Assembly: GCF_963576545.1 (NCBI RefSeq) | Contig: NC_083646.1 | Location: 15,479,238 to 15,543,237 of the forward strand | Direction: 5' to 3' | Length of the DNA: 64,000 bases | Source: Limanda limanda | Lineage: Eukaryota > Chordata > Actinopteri > Pleuronectiformes > Pleuronectidae | Shown here: positions 26,964-38,656 of the stretch, piece after piece | Numbering within the stretch: the first letter of the stretch is position 1 | Layout of the letters: the number at the start of each line of letters is the position of its first letter | Notes under the pieces: generated by a model | The model's database searches: none | What the model was told of the DNA's origin: nothing | Seen by the model: only the letters and a program-made list of their open reading frames with translations | Made by a program: the position numbers and the translations under genes

Positions 26964-28581
26964 GCACAGGCACATAATTCAAAGTGTGACTCACCCCCTT
27001 TAACAGAAAGTCAATAACAATACAGGAATGATTAATCAGTCCCTCCATGGCCCCTCCCTCTCCACTCACCACCTTCCACTCTCCCTTCCCAGCCCCACTC
27101 GCCCTCTCTCGGCTCAGTATTGATCTGAATGCATTTGCCTCCCATTTATCCGTTAGCCCCCCTCCCCCATCACGTACACGCTGCCACTGCATCGAGCGGT
27201 CACAAAGAATCTTTCTGCACAGGAGTGTCTCCCCCCCCCCCCCCCGAGCACACAGACAACACACCCGTAAAGTGTGCGCACACATAGCAAAGCCACAGCG
27301 AACGCACACCGCCGCAGCGCGCGCACGCCACCCGATACTCTCCTAGGTACTACACTTAAGTGCATTGCACCGAGGGATTTGGCTGGATTATTCTGGAGTG
27401 CAAATCAGAAAGGTCCTTTTCATAGGGCAGGTGCGCCATGTGTGTGTATTCTCGTTTGTGAGTTGCACACACATTAGACTAAATACAAGGCGGCATTCTT
27501 ATAGGTTTAACTGAAAGCTCACCCCCCCCCCCCCCCCTGCTCGCCCCCTTACTATTCTGGTTGGTGGCACACAGGTTGCCATGACACCAGACTGTTTTGT
27601 CTGCCCTTTGACCTCTTTAAGGGGTACTGTGGTCAATCAGGCATTGCATGTGAGGGGCAAATAGAAGGGAGCAGAGGGAGGGGGGCTGCATTTCCTCTGT
27701 AAAAATGAGGTCCAAAAGGTTCCTCTATACATCCGCTTTGTTCAGAGCAGAAGGTGGGGAGCCTCCGCCAGGCTCACACTGAAACAAAGACACATGTGCA
27801 CATACAGGCATGGTTGCTCTCCGCAAGGGCAAATGAACTAGGCTGGAGCTCCCAGGGGGTGGGGAGTTATTATGCTCATTGTGCAGTCGGCCAGCCAAAG
27901 CTGTTTGGCTCCTTCTTTTGAAGTTATATTTATCAAACCAGAGCAGGAGGCTTAGCACTCCAAGCTGGTGCATCTCTTTGTCCACGCCGCAGAAGGCATG
28001 TGTGCATCGAGATGGCTTTCAGATATCACGATTCAAACGCCCGCAAAACGATTATCGGAATAATCTCACACGGAAAATGAAGCATGAAACTGAATTTATG
28101 TCACACCGCCACTAGTAACGTCCTTCTCCCGAGACCTTCAAACTGTGAAACGCTGAAATGATCGAGTTATTCTTAGTCATTTTACTCAGCTCGATGCTGA
28201 TCATGTTGGATAAACATTTAATACTGTTAATACTTACTTTGCAGGGTGAATAGTGTTTCTCGCTGTTGCACCTTCATGCTGAAAATCCCATTTTAAAAAG
28301 TTTGTCTGATGTTTTTTGAATCAAAACGGACGCTGCTGTTTGATTCTGTGTTTTACGAGAAATCCTCCTTCTCTTATGTCCCAAATGCTCCCACAAACAC
28401 CTTTTTTCACTCGTGTGTCGACCATGTGTGTGATATTTAAAGACTGCTACTGTTCCGTCGAACATCTCTTGAGTCTGTGTCTTTTCTTTTCCAGTGACAC
28501 TTCAGCTGTTGCAGGCATTGAACCTGTGACCTTTTGGTTAAACAGTCTTTCTATTCACGTGCAACAGCTCGTCTAACCGCA

Positions 28582-28582
<1 letters not shown>

Positions 28583-28629
<47 letters not shown>
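28583..28629. repeat. Compound (TC)n(TG)n microsatellite
   Basis: About 17 TC units followed by 6 TG units. It immediately precedes 'tttcagtttcag' and could serve as the polypyrimidine tract of a candidate non-coding exon at 28641. Confidence 0.95.
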
Positions 28630-28640
28630 TTCAGTTTCAG

Positions 28641-28701
28641 TCGACCTCCGCTTCACATCTGAGAAACACCGGGCAAACTTTGGCGAGGGAGACATCGCAA
28701 G
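28641..28701 (+). other. Candidate exon of a non-coding host transcript
   Basis: 61 nt between an acceptor (pyrimidine tract then tttcag) and a donor (GCAAG then gtacca). No protein similarity is seen. Included because it lies upstream of the let-7 hairpin on the same strand; alone the signal is weak. Confidence 0.25.
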
Positions 28702-29415
28702 GTACCAATTTTTCTATATAATCAATTTCACTTAAACGCACCACATTACATCAACGCTTGCATTTAACTGACCCACCATCGATCTATTGATAGGTTCTTC
28801 TTAATTATTTACTTAAATAGTCTCTGTGGTTGCTGCAAATTTTAGTTGTCAGTGTTATTTTAAGGGAAATAAGAGCTGAAACAATAAAACCTTTCACGGT
28901 AAATATTCATGCACACTCATGTCTGTAAAATTTAACACGTTTTATTGACTGATGAAGAGGAGTTAAACACGTTTGTGATTATTATATCATCAAGGACCTT
29001 TCAGGATTTTGTCTAAAACATTACATTTTTGTGTCATTTGTCCTTGAATATTTGGGAAATAATTTATCCTAAAAGGGTTGTTAAAAGTTTTCGAATCATG
29101 TTTATCCAATTCAATAATGCTTGCACTGACTCTGAAATGTCTAAAATGACATTTTACTGCTTTAGAATATAGAGATGACGATGATGATAGAATGATGGTA
29201 TTTTTTAAGATACAAACACTTTTTAAGTCGGATGCTGAAGCTTCTTATTCTTAATCGGCAAAATGATTTCACTACCCTCACACACACATCCACCCCATCT
29301 AATGTCTAACCAAACACGTTCTACCATCATGCATTTGATTGGAAACTTTGATGGGGGAGGAGCCACGCAAGGCCAGGCACACACCAATCCCAGCATATGG
29401 AGATTGACACTTGTG

Positions 29416-29481
29416 CCATAGCAACAGTTTGGCTAGTTGCCAGGCTGTTGGGGTTGCCAGGCAAGAGGTTCCCATGGCAAC
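29416..29481. promoter_or_regulatory. Cluster of RFX X-box-like half sites
   Basis: Within 66 bp lie ccatagcaac (29416-29425), gttgccagg (29436-29444), gttgccaggcaag (29453-29465) and ccatggcaac (29472-29481), all variants of the RFX half site GTTGCCATGG on either strand. The surrounding 29300-29560 is not repetitive. An enhancer role is inference. Confidence 0.45.
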
Positions 29482-31373
29482 ATTCGTTTTGCCATCTTGA
29501 TATGTGAGGCTGGCATCAACCAAAGCTGATAAGTGCAGGATAGAGGATTGCTCTCACCTGGGAGAAAACACATGCATATTTCAGCAGATCAGGACATTAC
29601 GCTCAAATGTTATTAACATTGCAAAACGACTACGATGTTTTTCGAGACGCTGCATGCTTCGCTGCAAAGCCAGAGCGTAGCAGAAGCGATATATAATCAC
29701 GTTCAATATTTAAAATTGGCCCGAAACTCTGGAAGCAGTGCACACATTTACCATCATTGCGTTTTCCCCGAGTTGCATCATGCTCATTTCATCACCTACG
29801 ATCACGGCTTTGAAAGGGAACTTGTCTTGTTGTGCTGAAAGGTAAATAGGTGATTTTGTAACATACGCTTCAGAACTGTCGCAAGTTGTGTCGATGTATG
29901 TGGACGATGATCAGGTGTGAGAGAGGTTCTCAACTTGAAGTGAGGCCGCTGCATTTACAAATCATCCCAGACGGGTTTTTTTTTTTGTAGTGGAGCAGTA
30001 TGGTTTGCTCACTATGGGTGGAGTGAGCAAAGGAGAAAGAGAGGGAGAGAGAAGGATAGCTGACACCGGCACAATTACGCTGCATTTCTGCGTGATTTGA
30101 CTGTGAAAATATTGCAGGTGGTTTGAAGCAGGCCCGTCAGCGTGTGAGCGGGTCAGGACAGGGGTTCGAAGACACAGGGTGGTTAAAAGGGTAAGAGGCG
30201 GGAAACGGGGGGGGGGGGGCATGAGTGCTGAAGCAGAGAAAAGGTTGAGCGAGGGAGGAGAGAAGGGCAGACGAGGGGGGGGGGGCTGCACTTTGGGACA
30301 GTAGAGAAAAAACGGAGCAGCAGAGAGAGGAGGATTAGGGTTTGAGATACAAAAAAAAAGTAGTGAGGAAGAAGAGGAGGAGATGTATTGGACACAAATT
30401 CACCTTTCAAGATTGGATCTAGTTTCTGCCTCCTCTCTAGGACATTGTGAATTCATATCTGCGCAGCTCAACACGAGGTCTGAAGAAAGACAGGTGCCGC
30501 CACCACGGCTCTTTCTGTCCCGTTGTGTTTCTGTGCTGGAAGGTGAATGCCTTAAATCCCACAAGGCAGTGTTCCTATGCAGAGAATGCAGAGCTCCTCA
30601 GTGCTGCTCTCTTCTGTCCCAGACCTGCTGCATGGGTTTTCATTTCTTCACAGCTTTGCGATGATTCTGAATCAATTTGTAACAGTGTTTCTGTTTTGAT
30701 CAGGTGCCGCTGAAACTCTTGAAATGGCATTTACGTGTCATATCATCTTGCCCCAGTTACGTCTGGTTGACTATCCGGTGTAACGGAACACTCCTGGCCA
30801 CTAGCTGCCGGTTTGCAGCCTTGTGCCAGCAAACGTGGTTCTGCAGCACTGCCACTGCTACAGAGAGGATCCACAGACCTGAAAGAATTTTTTTCATTTT
30901 TCTTTTTTGTTTCATCGTCTTTTTTTTTCTCACTCTGTGTTTTGACGTGAAAGGAAATTTCAGTTTGACGGCGGAGCAGAAGTCGCCCAGATTTAGATAT
31001 CACAGCTGACAGCAGACTTGACGGTGATGACAGTGTTATGGCAGATGACATTTAACTCCAATGAAATTGTGACAGCTAATAAGTGGAGTCAGACAGCTCA
31101 CCAGGGTGAAATGCTGCAGTGTGTAATTGTTGGAGAGTGCAAAGCCAAACATCATGGTTTTAATGAGTTGGACACAAATATAGCTGCATGGGGATTTTTT
31201 TTAATATTTAGCTTCTTGCATGAGGAGGTGATGGATTTGCTTACTGCTACCATCCTGTATGAATCAATGCTTGACAGTCAAACCCTGATTTTTTTCTCAG
31301 TCAGTTTGCAGATGTTGATGCTGCTCTGTTGCAGAGTCCTGTGGCATTGAAAAGAGGTCAGTTTGCACGGCCA

Positions 31374-31386
31374 CCAGTAGAGGGCG
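31374..31386 (+). promoter_or_regulatory. CTCF-core match
   Basis: CCAGTAGAGGGCG fits CCASYAGRKGGCR exactly on plus, about 0.8 kb before the let-7 hairpin. Confidence 0.4.
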
Positions 31387-32208
31387 ATAACTCCTAAGTA
31401 ATGGATAGAGAAGACTATGAATGAACATGAGAATCTAAGCCTGTGAAGTACTCAGAGCTGCGTGAGCGGCCTTAGTGTGTGGAAACAGATTTTCGTAGCT
31501 CTGTTCCAACATTGTCAAACTTCAGATCAACATCTTTTGTCTCATATCTTCGTGCAGCACGTTTGATTACGTCAGCCTTTCTCCTCCACCCGTGTGTGTT
31601 TATAATGAATTTACCCATCTACTCCTGGCGCCTGCACAATATGTGCACCTGCTCTTTGTAACTAATCTGTAGCTCCTCCGCTGCAGCTACAGGGCACTTC
31701 CATATCTGTGGCATCGACGCCACTGCGGCACTCGGCATGTTAACCCTCCCGGTTCAGTCATGATTGCAGATTCATGCCTCTCCAGATGAAACCCGTCGTT
31801 CAAACGATTCATCTGCTAAAACAACGTGCACAAATAGACACGCATCAAGATCTTAGCTCAGTGGGAAGATAGGATTCTTGTCAGGGAATGAAAATGTCTT
31901 TGCCTGAATCGAGACCAAAGGGGAAAAAAGCAGCATGAAGTGGTTCTTTAGCACAGCAGGAAAGCATGCAGCAGACAAAATCAAATGGGTAAATCCCTTT
32001 TGAGTCTGTATCTCAATCTCGAATAGCTTGAATAAAGGATTTTTTTATAAGGACGTTAACTATTTGACAACATTAATAACGGCTACGTGAGGCGCGTGAT
32101 GTGAATGGCTGACTGGTGCACAGAAGCCAGACAGGGGGAGAGTACGCACACGGACACCTGCGTCCTGCTGGCGAGGAACTTGTCTGGAGAGCAGCTCTAC
32201 AATCTGTG

Positions 32209-32296
32209 CTCTGCAGTGTGAGGTAGTTGGTTGTATGGTTTCGCATAATAAACAGCACGGAGATAACTGTACAACCTTCTAGCTTTCCCTGCGGAG
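32209..32296 (+). ncRNA. let-7d: let-7 microRNA precursor (let-7d-like of fish)
   Basis: let-7 represses many growth and timing mRNAs and matures from a hairpin by Drosha and Dicer. The 5p mature form is at 32219-32240 and starts TGAGGTAGTTGG, with the invariant seed GAGGTAG; the whole 22 nt matches the zebrafish let-7d form as I remember it. The 3p arm at about 32267-32289 (CTGTACAACCTTCTAGCTTT) has the usual let-7 star pattern. Basal stem CTCTGCAG (32209-32216) pairs with CTGCGGAG (32289-32296). In mammals the member at this locus (beside miR-125a, SPACA6 and HAS1) is let-7e, so let-7d/e naming across species is uncertain; family membership is not. Confidence 0.96.
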
Positions 32297-33194
32297 TCAC
32301 TTCTTGCCACGTCTAATGTACCCCCAGCAGAGAGGTAAGTAGAGGATCTCCCAGTGGTTAATAACACGACTCGTCCTTTTGTCAGCTGCGACGCCTTTTT
32401 CTCCTCTCACAAGGTCTAATCAGACGCGCTCCCCACGGGCAAAGCCTTTCTGACTCCTCCACGGGCTTGTGTGTCATTTTTGTGCACAATATCTGTAGCA
32501 ACTGGACGTTTTTGTGAGCAGGGCCTACCGCTGCTTGACGGGCTGTTGCTGGCGCTCGGGCGATCAGTCGCTCTCACTGCAGCAGCTTCCAGAGAGGAGA
32601 CAAAAGCAAGCTCAATTTTGTATCTAACAACTTACTTTGCTGTCAGATGAGGGATTGCACGCAGGATGTTCACGGGGAGAAGGCAGCTGAAAGATTTATC
32701 TTCTTCTTCTTTTTTTTTGTTAATATTTTCTTTGACTCCGAAAATAATACTGCATTACCCTCCCCCAACGTCTCAAGACAGTGTTGTAAGAAAATGGTTT
32801 AAGAAAAACTCCCCACCACTCCCTCTTGGACTGAAGTGAAGATAATGCTGATACAGACACAGGATTGTTCTCCTCTGCATTTAACTACACAGGCAACGTT
32901 CACTTTTTTAAACATTAACTCTCACTCGAAACTTTCAGACCCTTGCCTCTTTGACAAAACAAAAAAAATCGTATTTTTCTGCACCTCTCCCTGTCAGTTT
33001 TTTTCATATGGTCCTTGATAAAACACAAAACACAATGTAGAATACATATAGATTACATGAGCCACATGTTTTATACACAGCCTCACTATGGAAATCCCCC
33101 AGCCTGTACTTGGCTGTAATTTAAGAGATCTATGTATTACTGCTACAACAGGTAGAGGAGTATTGTCTGTCCGACATTGTTCTTTTACACACAT

Positions 33195-33237
33195 GCTACT
33201 ACTACTACTACTGCTACTACCATTACTACTACTACTT
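33195..33237. repeat. (TAC)n microsatellite
   Basis: About 14 imperfect TAC units. Confidence 0.9.
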
Positions 33238-34013
33238 CCATGTTACCACCTTGTGCAGTCCACTGCATCCACCAACACACACTTATTTATCCAGTTTCAT
33301 TACCCCCCGACCTCGCCCTCCTCCCATCCCCTCACTAAGTCAGACCAGGGGTTGAGACAGCAGCCATCTGCAGTGCGTTATATCCAGCTCTCCTCTCCTG
33401 GAAGGAGGGAATTGTGCTGATTCGGCACTGTCAGTCGCAGCGTTCTTTATCATCCACCGCACCACGCTGCTCTCCTGCCAGAACAGACGGCTGAATGTCT
33501 GACAGTTGCAAGGTGTGCAGAGCAAGGATAATGTGCGCTGGAGGAAGGGCTGCTTCCTTCTCTCCTCTTATACACCAAAGACTGTTTACACCAGCGTCCT
33601 GTTATACTTGGCTCCGTTTGCAGCCTGGCAGATGCTGCACGCTCTGCATATGTGGGAGCAGATTGTTACACCAACATTCATCCGCCTGCAAGTACGCTGC
33701 TCGAAAAAAAAAAACGCCTTTCAAGGTTGGAACCGTGAGTAAAACACCTCAACCTCTCCCAGTAGAAGAACATCACAAGCCGGATTACAATTGTTTTGCC
33801 TTTGTGAACACACACACACTAAGTTGTAAAAATATGTGTGATGAGCAGGAATGTGTTGCCAAAGATGTTGTCTCCAGGTCTCTCGGGATGTTACGGCAAA
33901 CTAGAGCATCCCGAGACATACGAGGCAGACATCATCCCAGACTGATGATGTCATCCCTGTGGAGCACTCCCAGTGCTTTGTCTCACAGTGGCACTGCAGA
34001 GTGCAGCCGCAGG

Positions 34014-34083
34014 CACACACACACACACACACACACATACGTACACGCACACCCACACAAACACTGACAAACACACACACACA
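34014..34083. repeat. Interrupted (CA)n microsatellite
   Basis: CA-rich tract, broken by 'tacgtacacgcacacccaca', about 70 bp. Confidence 0.9.
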
Positions 34084-36319
34084 CCTGTCTGTGACATTCT
34101 GTATTTGTCACTCGGGTTCGGACACTGCTCATGCCAGAGAGAGCTGCTTTTCCTCGGTTTTTAAGGCAAAATGGCGTCCAGCTAGCCGCTGTCTTGGAAA
34201 GCTGTGCTCTAATGTAGTCTGCTGGCAAGAGGGCAGACAGAGGAGAGAAGGCAGACACTCCTGCCCTTTATAATCCATTCACAATCGCAATCTTCGTGCA
34301 GTAAACGTGCAACAATTCGTCTTAGTGACATCAACGTAGGATCAGATAGAAGGCATGTGCTGCACAAGCACATATTGCCCAGGAACTCGCGTGTAGTGCA
34401 AACGGACGGTACAGAACAGGTAGTGCACATATCACAGCAGATAGAGAGAGCACATTCAGCATGTTGTCTCTATGCAAATTTAGGTGGCATGGCATTACAG
34501 TACAATTGCAGCTACGGAGGAGGATGTGAAGAGTCCTGTCGTGCATGGGAGCTGTGAATAAGACAGAATAGGATCAAAGCAGGGAATAAATTCAGCCGTG
34601 CAGAGTATGTGTCTGGAATACCTGCTGCACAGTAGTGACACAGAGTCGTACATAGGCAATGTTGGTACAACATGAATATTCATGAGGTATTATGAATGTA
34701 TATTGTGGTGTTTTTTATTGTAACCTACATTTCTGAAAGGGTGGATCCTCGTGTTGCATATTTATGACACAGGAGCCTCATCTAGAAGCCCTTTGAAAGA
34801 AGGTGAAGATCAGTTTTTCTTTTAATCGATTCTCATTGCACGATGTTTGTTGGGTTTCAGAGAGAGGGGCTCTTAATTATGTTGCTAGAGATGGACATGC
34901 TCACTCCTTCCTGTAATTTTTCTCAATTTCATGGCCTTTTTTTTGCTTTTGTTAACTACTTATCCATCAAGGAGGCGTCATTACAGGCCTCAGTTCTCGC
35001 TTGCTGCTTCAGGCCAAGAACACACAAAGTATTTTCCTCTGCCAGCTAAAGCCTAATTTGCTCTGGATGTGTGACACATCTGTGATATTCTCTGTTGTAC
35101 AACACGGTCCGAACACTTCAGGGCCATTAATGATGCTTACACATCAAGTGTGGTGTTTATGCTCCATCTCGCTGAACAGACAGCAAATCAGTAGCTCTAA
35201 ATTAGATTTACTTTCATTTCTGAATTTCCCTCAGGGCCGCATGATTCTGTTATCCAACAAACACGACTGCAGCCCTCTGTCCTCACAGAGAGCAGCACAA
35301 ATATTAGAGTCCCACTGCCCGTGGAGCTGTGAACTCACCAAGCAACCACGCAGAAAATATGAAAGCTGTGAAAAGGTACAGAGTACAATATTGCAAGTTT
35401 CTTTATGGATGCATGGATTTCTCAGTATATCGATGTGTTTAAACAGCCTCTGTCTCTGCACCATGCATCGGTTGCACCAAGCAATTAACTCTGCATTGTC
35501 CACCTCGGGTTTCAAGCTGTACAATCAGGCGGCATTCTTGTAATTGGTGAAGTTTTTCCCACAGAGGGTTGATTTAGTGCCTTTGATTTCGCTCCAGCTG
35601 CAATCTACAGTTGTGCTCCAGCCTTTGCCATAAATCCTCTAATCAATGTGATGATGGTATGATTGGTGTACACATAGGAGGAGGCAGTAATGTCAGCCTC
35701 TCAGGTTCATGAGACTCCTGGGCTTCATATTTTCTCTCTATTCTCATCCTATTAGAGATTCGGACCCTCCCCCTCCATCCCCCACTTTCTGCTAGCCTCT
35801 CTGCAGCCACCGCCACCCCCTCCGTCTCCCCCCACTCTCCCTCGCTCTCGCTCACGCACACACACATGCACAGGGTCCCTCTCTCTGGGAGACACGCATA
35901 TAAACACACACGCACACGCATGCACCCGCTGCACTCTTATTCACTCCCTCTTTCCGCCGCTCACACGTTTACACACAGACACGTAGCTCACAGACTGGAG
36001 TGTGTGTGTGTGTGTGTATGTGTGTAGAGGGGGTGGGTTTACTGGGCTACTAGAGACGTGAGTCTTGGAAAAAACGTGAGGGGGAAAAAAGAGGGAGATG
36101 GAAGGTTGACGACCAGAGAGTGTAAAAGAGGGAGAGAGAGAAAGGAAGAGGAAAGACTTTAAGGTACAAAGAGAGACGACTGGAGAGCGTGAATGCAGCA
36201 TGTTTGGTTAATGAGTTTGTGTGTGTGTGTTTGTGTGTGTGTGTTGTCTGTCATCCGTGAAGTGTGAGCGCACAAGTAAGGAAGCGTTTTCTCTTTCCTC
36301 ATTTTTCTCTCATTTGCAG

Positions 36320-36358
36320 CTCGGTGTGCTTGTCACGGCAGCCCTGCGGAGACAAAAG
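36320..36358 (+). other. Candidate exon of the microRNA host transcript
   Basis: 39 nt between a strong acceptor (atttttctctcatttgcag) and a strong donor (CAAAAG then gtgagg). It is open in one frame but shows no similarity to any domain known to me. Its strand and place between let-7 and miR-125a suggest a non-coding host RNA. Confidence 0.45.
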
Positions 36359-37671
36359 GTGAGGAGCTGTATAGATGTTGGTGTTAGTCAGGTGGGTTGG
36401 TATGGAGCAGAATAATGGAATCAATACTATTGTCTGTAACCTACCTGCCGCTGGGCTCTCTGTCTGGCCCCAGCAGAGACCATCAGAGAGAGAGAGAGGG
36501 AGGGAGAGAGTGAGAGGGAGGGAGCTGAGAGGAAACACAGATTCACTCTGAGCAGGAAAGAAAAGAAAAGAAGACGCTGACTTGAAGGTGAATGTCTCTT
36601 TTATTTAACATTTACACTCACCAGGTGACTGTACATTGAGGGTTTTATGTTTTTTTAATGCAGAGGTGGCATGCATTTTTATCTGAAACTTTTCCATCAA
36701 TAATTCTTTGCTTCTGTGCTTGCATTTGGTCCTACGCATGTGTGCACACTCTTCTAGTTGTATACATTTACAGTACAAATGTGTGTGTTTGCACCGGTTT
36801 CTGAAGAGCATTTCAATTTGCATCTAGGCTGTGTGCTGTCGCCAGGTCATGTCTATGTTTCAGGTCTGATTCGCTCGTTGTTTTAATTCTCACTTTCCTT
36901 TCACGCCTCGATTGTGAATCTCAGATAAACATTTGACTGATTAAATTGACTTTTTTTTCACCAGGAGATGTTAGTAAAAATAGCAGCTGTCAAGGAATGG
37001 CAATGTTTTACAATATGCATTTACTCCTGCTGCTGTTAGCACGCATGTGTTCAACTCAGAAATGTCAATTTCTATCTTTGTGCTTCATGATTTCACCTCA
37101 TTAACCCACCGGTTTGCTTTACTGGTGCCGACATGAACTTAACCATTTTAAAAGTAAAGCGTCCTCCATTGCGTACAAATCCATAATTAATTTCCAGGTT
37201 ATAATCGCTGGTCCCTCTTGTCCGATCCAGCTGCCACATCTGTCACCGGCGACATTAACAAAGACAATCTCAACGTCATTTCCAAAAATCCTGAGGCCTG
37301 TAGCTCGTGTCAGGTCCACCTGTGGGTTCGACTTAATCTGCATTAATGCAGCTCCGCTTGATGCAGGACGTGATGCAGGCTCATCGCTCCCTTAATCACA
37401 TTCATGCTGAGGTTTTGTACGTGATGAAAACATGTCTCCTGCGACAAATGAGTCATAAAATGTTCTAATGGCCCTTTTCCCCATCACATGAACATATTCA
37501 GTCTTCCCCCAGTCATTGGTGTCATTCTCTCTGTCTACCAGTGGGTGGCATCGGCTTCTTATATTCTTACGCAAATATTTTTCTTTCTTTTGTCACTAAA
37601 ATATCCAGGAAGTTTTACACTGACTATGTTAGTCTTTGACTTAAAGTGACATTATTTGATTTCATTTACAG

Positions 37672-37755
37672 GTGGACCGACGTCGTAGATGCCCCCCCTG
37701 TCCCGCTCTTCATCTTCTTCTCCACAACCATTGAAAACGGTTGTAATCCTAACTG
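37672..37755 (+). other. Candidate exon of the microRNA host transcript
   Basis: 84 nt between acceptor 'ttgatttcatttacag' and donor AACTG-gtgagta. The one open frame would meet a TGA formed at the junction with the next candidate exon, arguing for a non-coding RNA. Confidence 0.5.
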
Positions 37756-37969
37756 GTGAGTATGGAAGCAGATTCTCTCCTGCTCTTAGGACTTGACTGA
37801 TAAGATATAGCAGGACATAGTAATAATGAGTAATGCATGAGGAGATTTTCAAACCTGTTAGACCCATGCGACTTAAAATGTCTGTGACGGGATAAATGTG
37901 AACTATAAACTCCAGTTAATGAATCTTCATAGATTTATCTGTAAATAAACTTGTCTTTTTCTTTTACAG

Positions 37970-38200
37970 AATCTTGTGGATCTCGTATCTAGAAAATTAT
38001 CAAGAAATAAAGATATTGCACCTTTCTAATATTTATATGTTATGTTTTAAGGTAAAGATTTGGCTGTGTATGTATGAAGAGTTTTGGTTAGGATACTTTT
38101 AAGCCTGTTATTCTGCTACTATTATCTTTATCACATTTGTGTGAGATCACTGAGCTCTGAACAGCTATAGACTCAGTATAAGCTCAATAAATCATGTTCA
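37970..38200 (+). other. Candidate terminal exon with poly(A) signals
   Basis: Begins after a textbook acceptor (cttgtctttttcttttacag). AATAAA occurs at 38006-38011 and again near 38192 (ctcaataaatc), so the exon may be about 60 or 240 nt. miR-125a lies ~400 nt further on, so it must come from read-through or an alternative transcript if this end is used. Confidence 0.45.
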
Positions 38201-38581
38201 AAATCCCCTTGTCATTTACCAACATTTTAAAATAAATAGTTCCTCCTAAATGAATTGCGTCTCCCCCACAATGCGCTCATCTGCTGCATTGCTGAAAAAC
38301 GATGTTCAGCAAAAACAAAAGACGATTGTGGGAGAAATGCAGACAAAAAGGTCAGGATTATGTTTTAATTGAACTGATCGGTTTTGCTTCTGATCTGCAG
38401 CAAACCAGGGAGACCGCTCGCTGCTGCAGAATCCAAACGTCAGATGAGGTCATGTCTTTGTCTGGGTGCAGCGACTCTGCAGTCCCTAATTTTTAATACG
38501 TTTCATCTCACCGATGTTCCTTTTTTGCACATTCGGTCGCTCTACAGTTAAACCCTTCCTGGGTAGTTTAATCTGACAGTA

Positions 38582-38656
38582 TGCCCCTCTGTCCCTGAGA
38601 CCCTTAACCTGTGAGATCAAAGTAGGTCACAGGTGAGGTCCTCGGGAACAGGGCTG
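38582..38656 (+). ncRNA. mir125a: miR-125a microRNA precursor
   Basis: miR-125 (lin-4 family) is co-expressed with let-7 and miR-99/100 in animal clusters. The 5p mature form is at 38592-38614, starting TCCCTGAGACCC with seed CCCTGAG and ending TTAACCTGTGA, the miR-125a type rather than 125b (TAACTTGTGA). The 3p arm at about 38629-38650 (ACAGGTGAGGTCCTCGGGAA) matches the family star strand. Flanks TGCCCCTCTG and CAGGGC close the stem. It is 6.3 kb downstream of let-7 on the same strand and 2.7 kb upstream of spaca6. Confidence 0.97.

Larger units (their letters stand above)
14009..28580. other. Gene-free interval upstream of the microRNAs
   Basis: No coding exon supported on either strand. 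Holds scattered microsatellites ((TC)n 18330-18362; (CA)n 21766-21794; (TAA)n 22405-22425; (CA)n 26917-26962), poly-C runs (16617-16627, 27231-27245, 27522-27537), repeat fragments (near 17680-17730 and 24930-25145) and single-copy-looking stretches such as 14160-15180. Open frames of about 100 aa in 14371-15170 occur on both strands and look like chance. It probably includes the 5' part and control region of the microRNA host transcript, which is inference. Confidence 0.45.
28702..32208 (+). other. Interval before let-7, probable host-transcript intron
   Basis: No coding sequence supported. Contains the X-box cluster at 29416-29481, two poly-G runs (30207-30219, 30275-30285), a possible exon 30441-30542 (ctctctag / GAAG-gtgaat) and a CTCF-core match at 31374-31386. 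Confidence 0.4.
32297..36319 (+). other. Interval between let-7 and candidate host exons
   Basis: No coding gene supported. Contains (TAC)n at 33195-33237, interrupted (CA)n at 34014-34083, GT tracts at 36001-36020 and 36217-36244, and a TATA-like 'gcatataaac' near 35896. Open frames of 180-190 aa at 33495-34067 and 35001-35543 have no recognisable domains and biased Ser/Cys/Leu composition. Confidence 0.4.

Noticed and set aside
28500..28575. tRNA-like B box (ggttcaatgcc, minus) considered as a tRNA gene
   Set aside because: No A box or cloverleaf of the right spacing; at most a SINE relic.
33495..34067. 190-codon plus frame
   Set aside because: No domain, ends in His-Thr repeats from a CA microsatellite; composition not protein-like.
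35001..35543. 180-codon plus frame
   Set aside because: Long for chance, but Ser/Leu/Cys-rich with no domain, and no splice or start context that helps; kept as non-coding.
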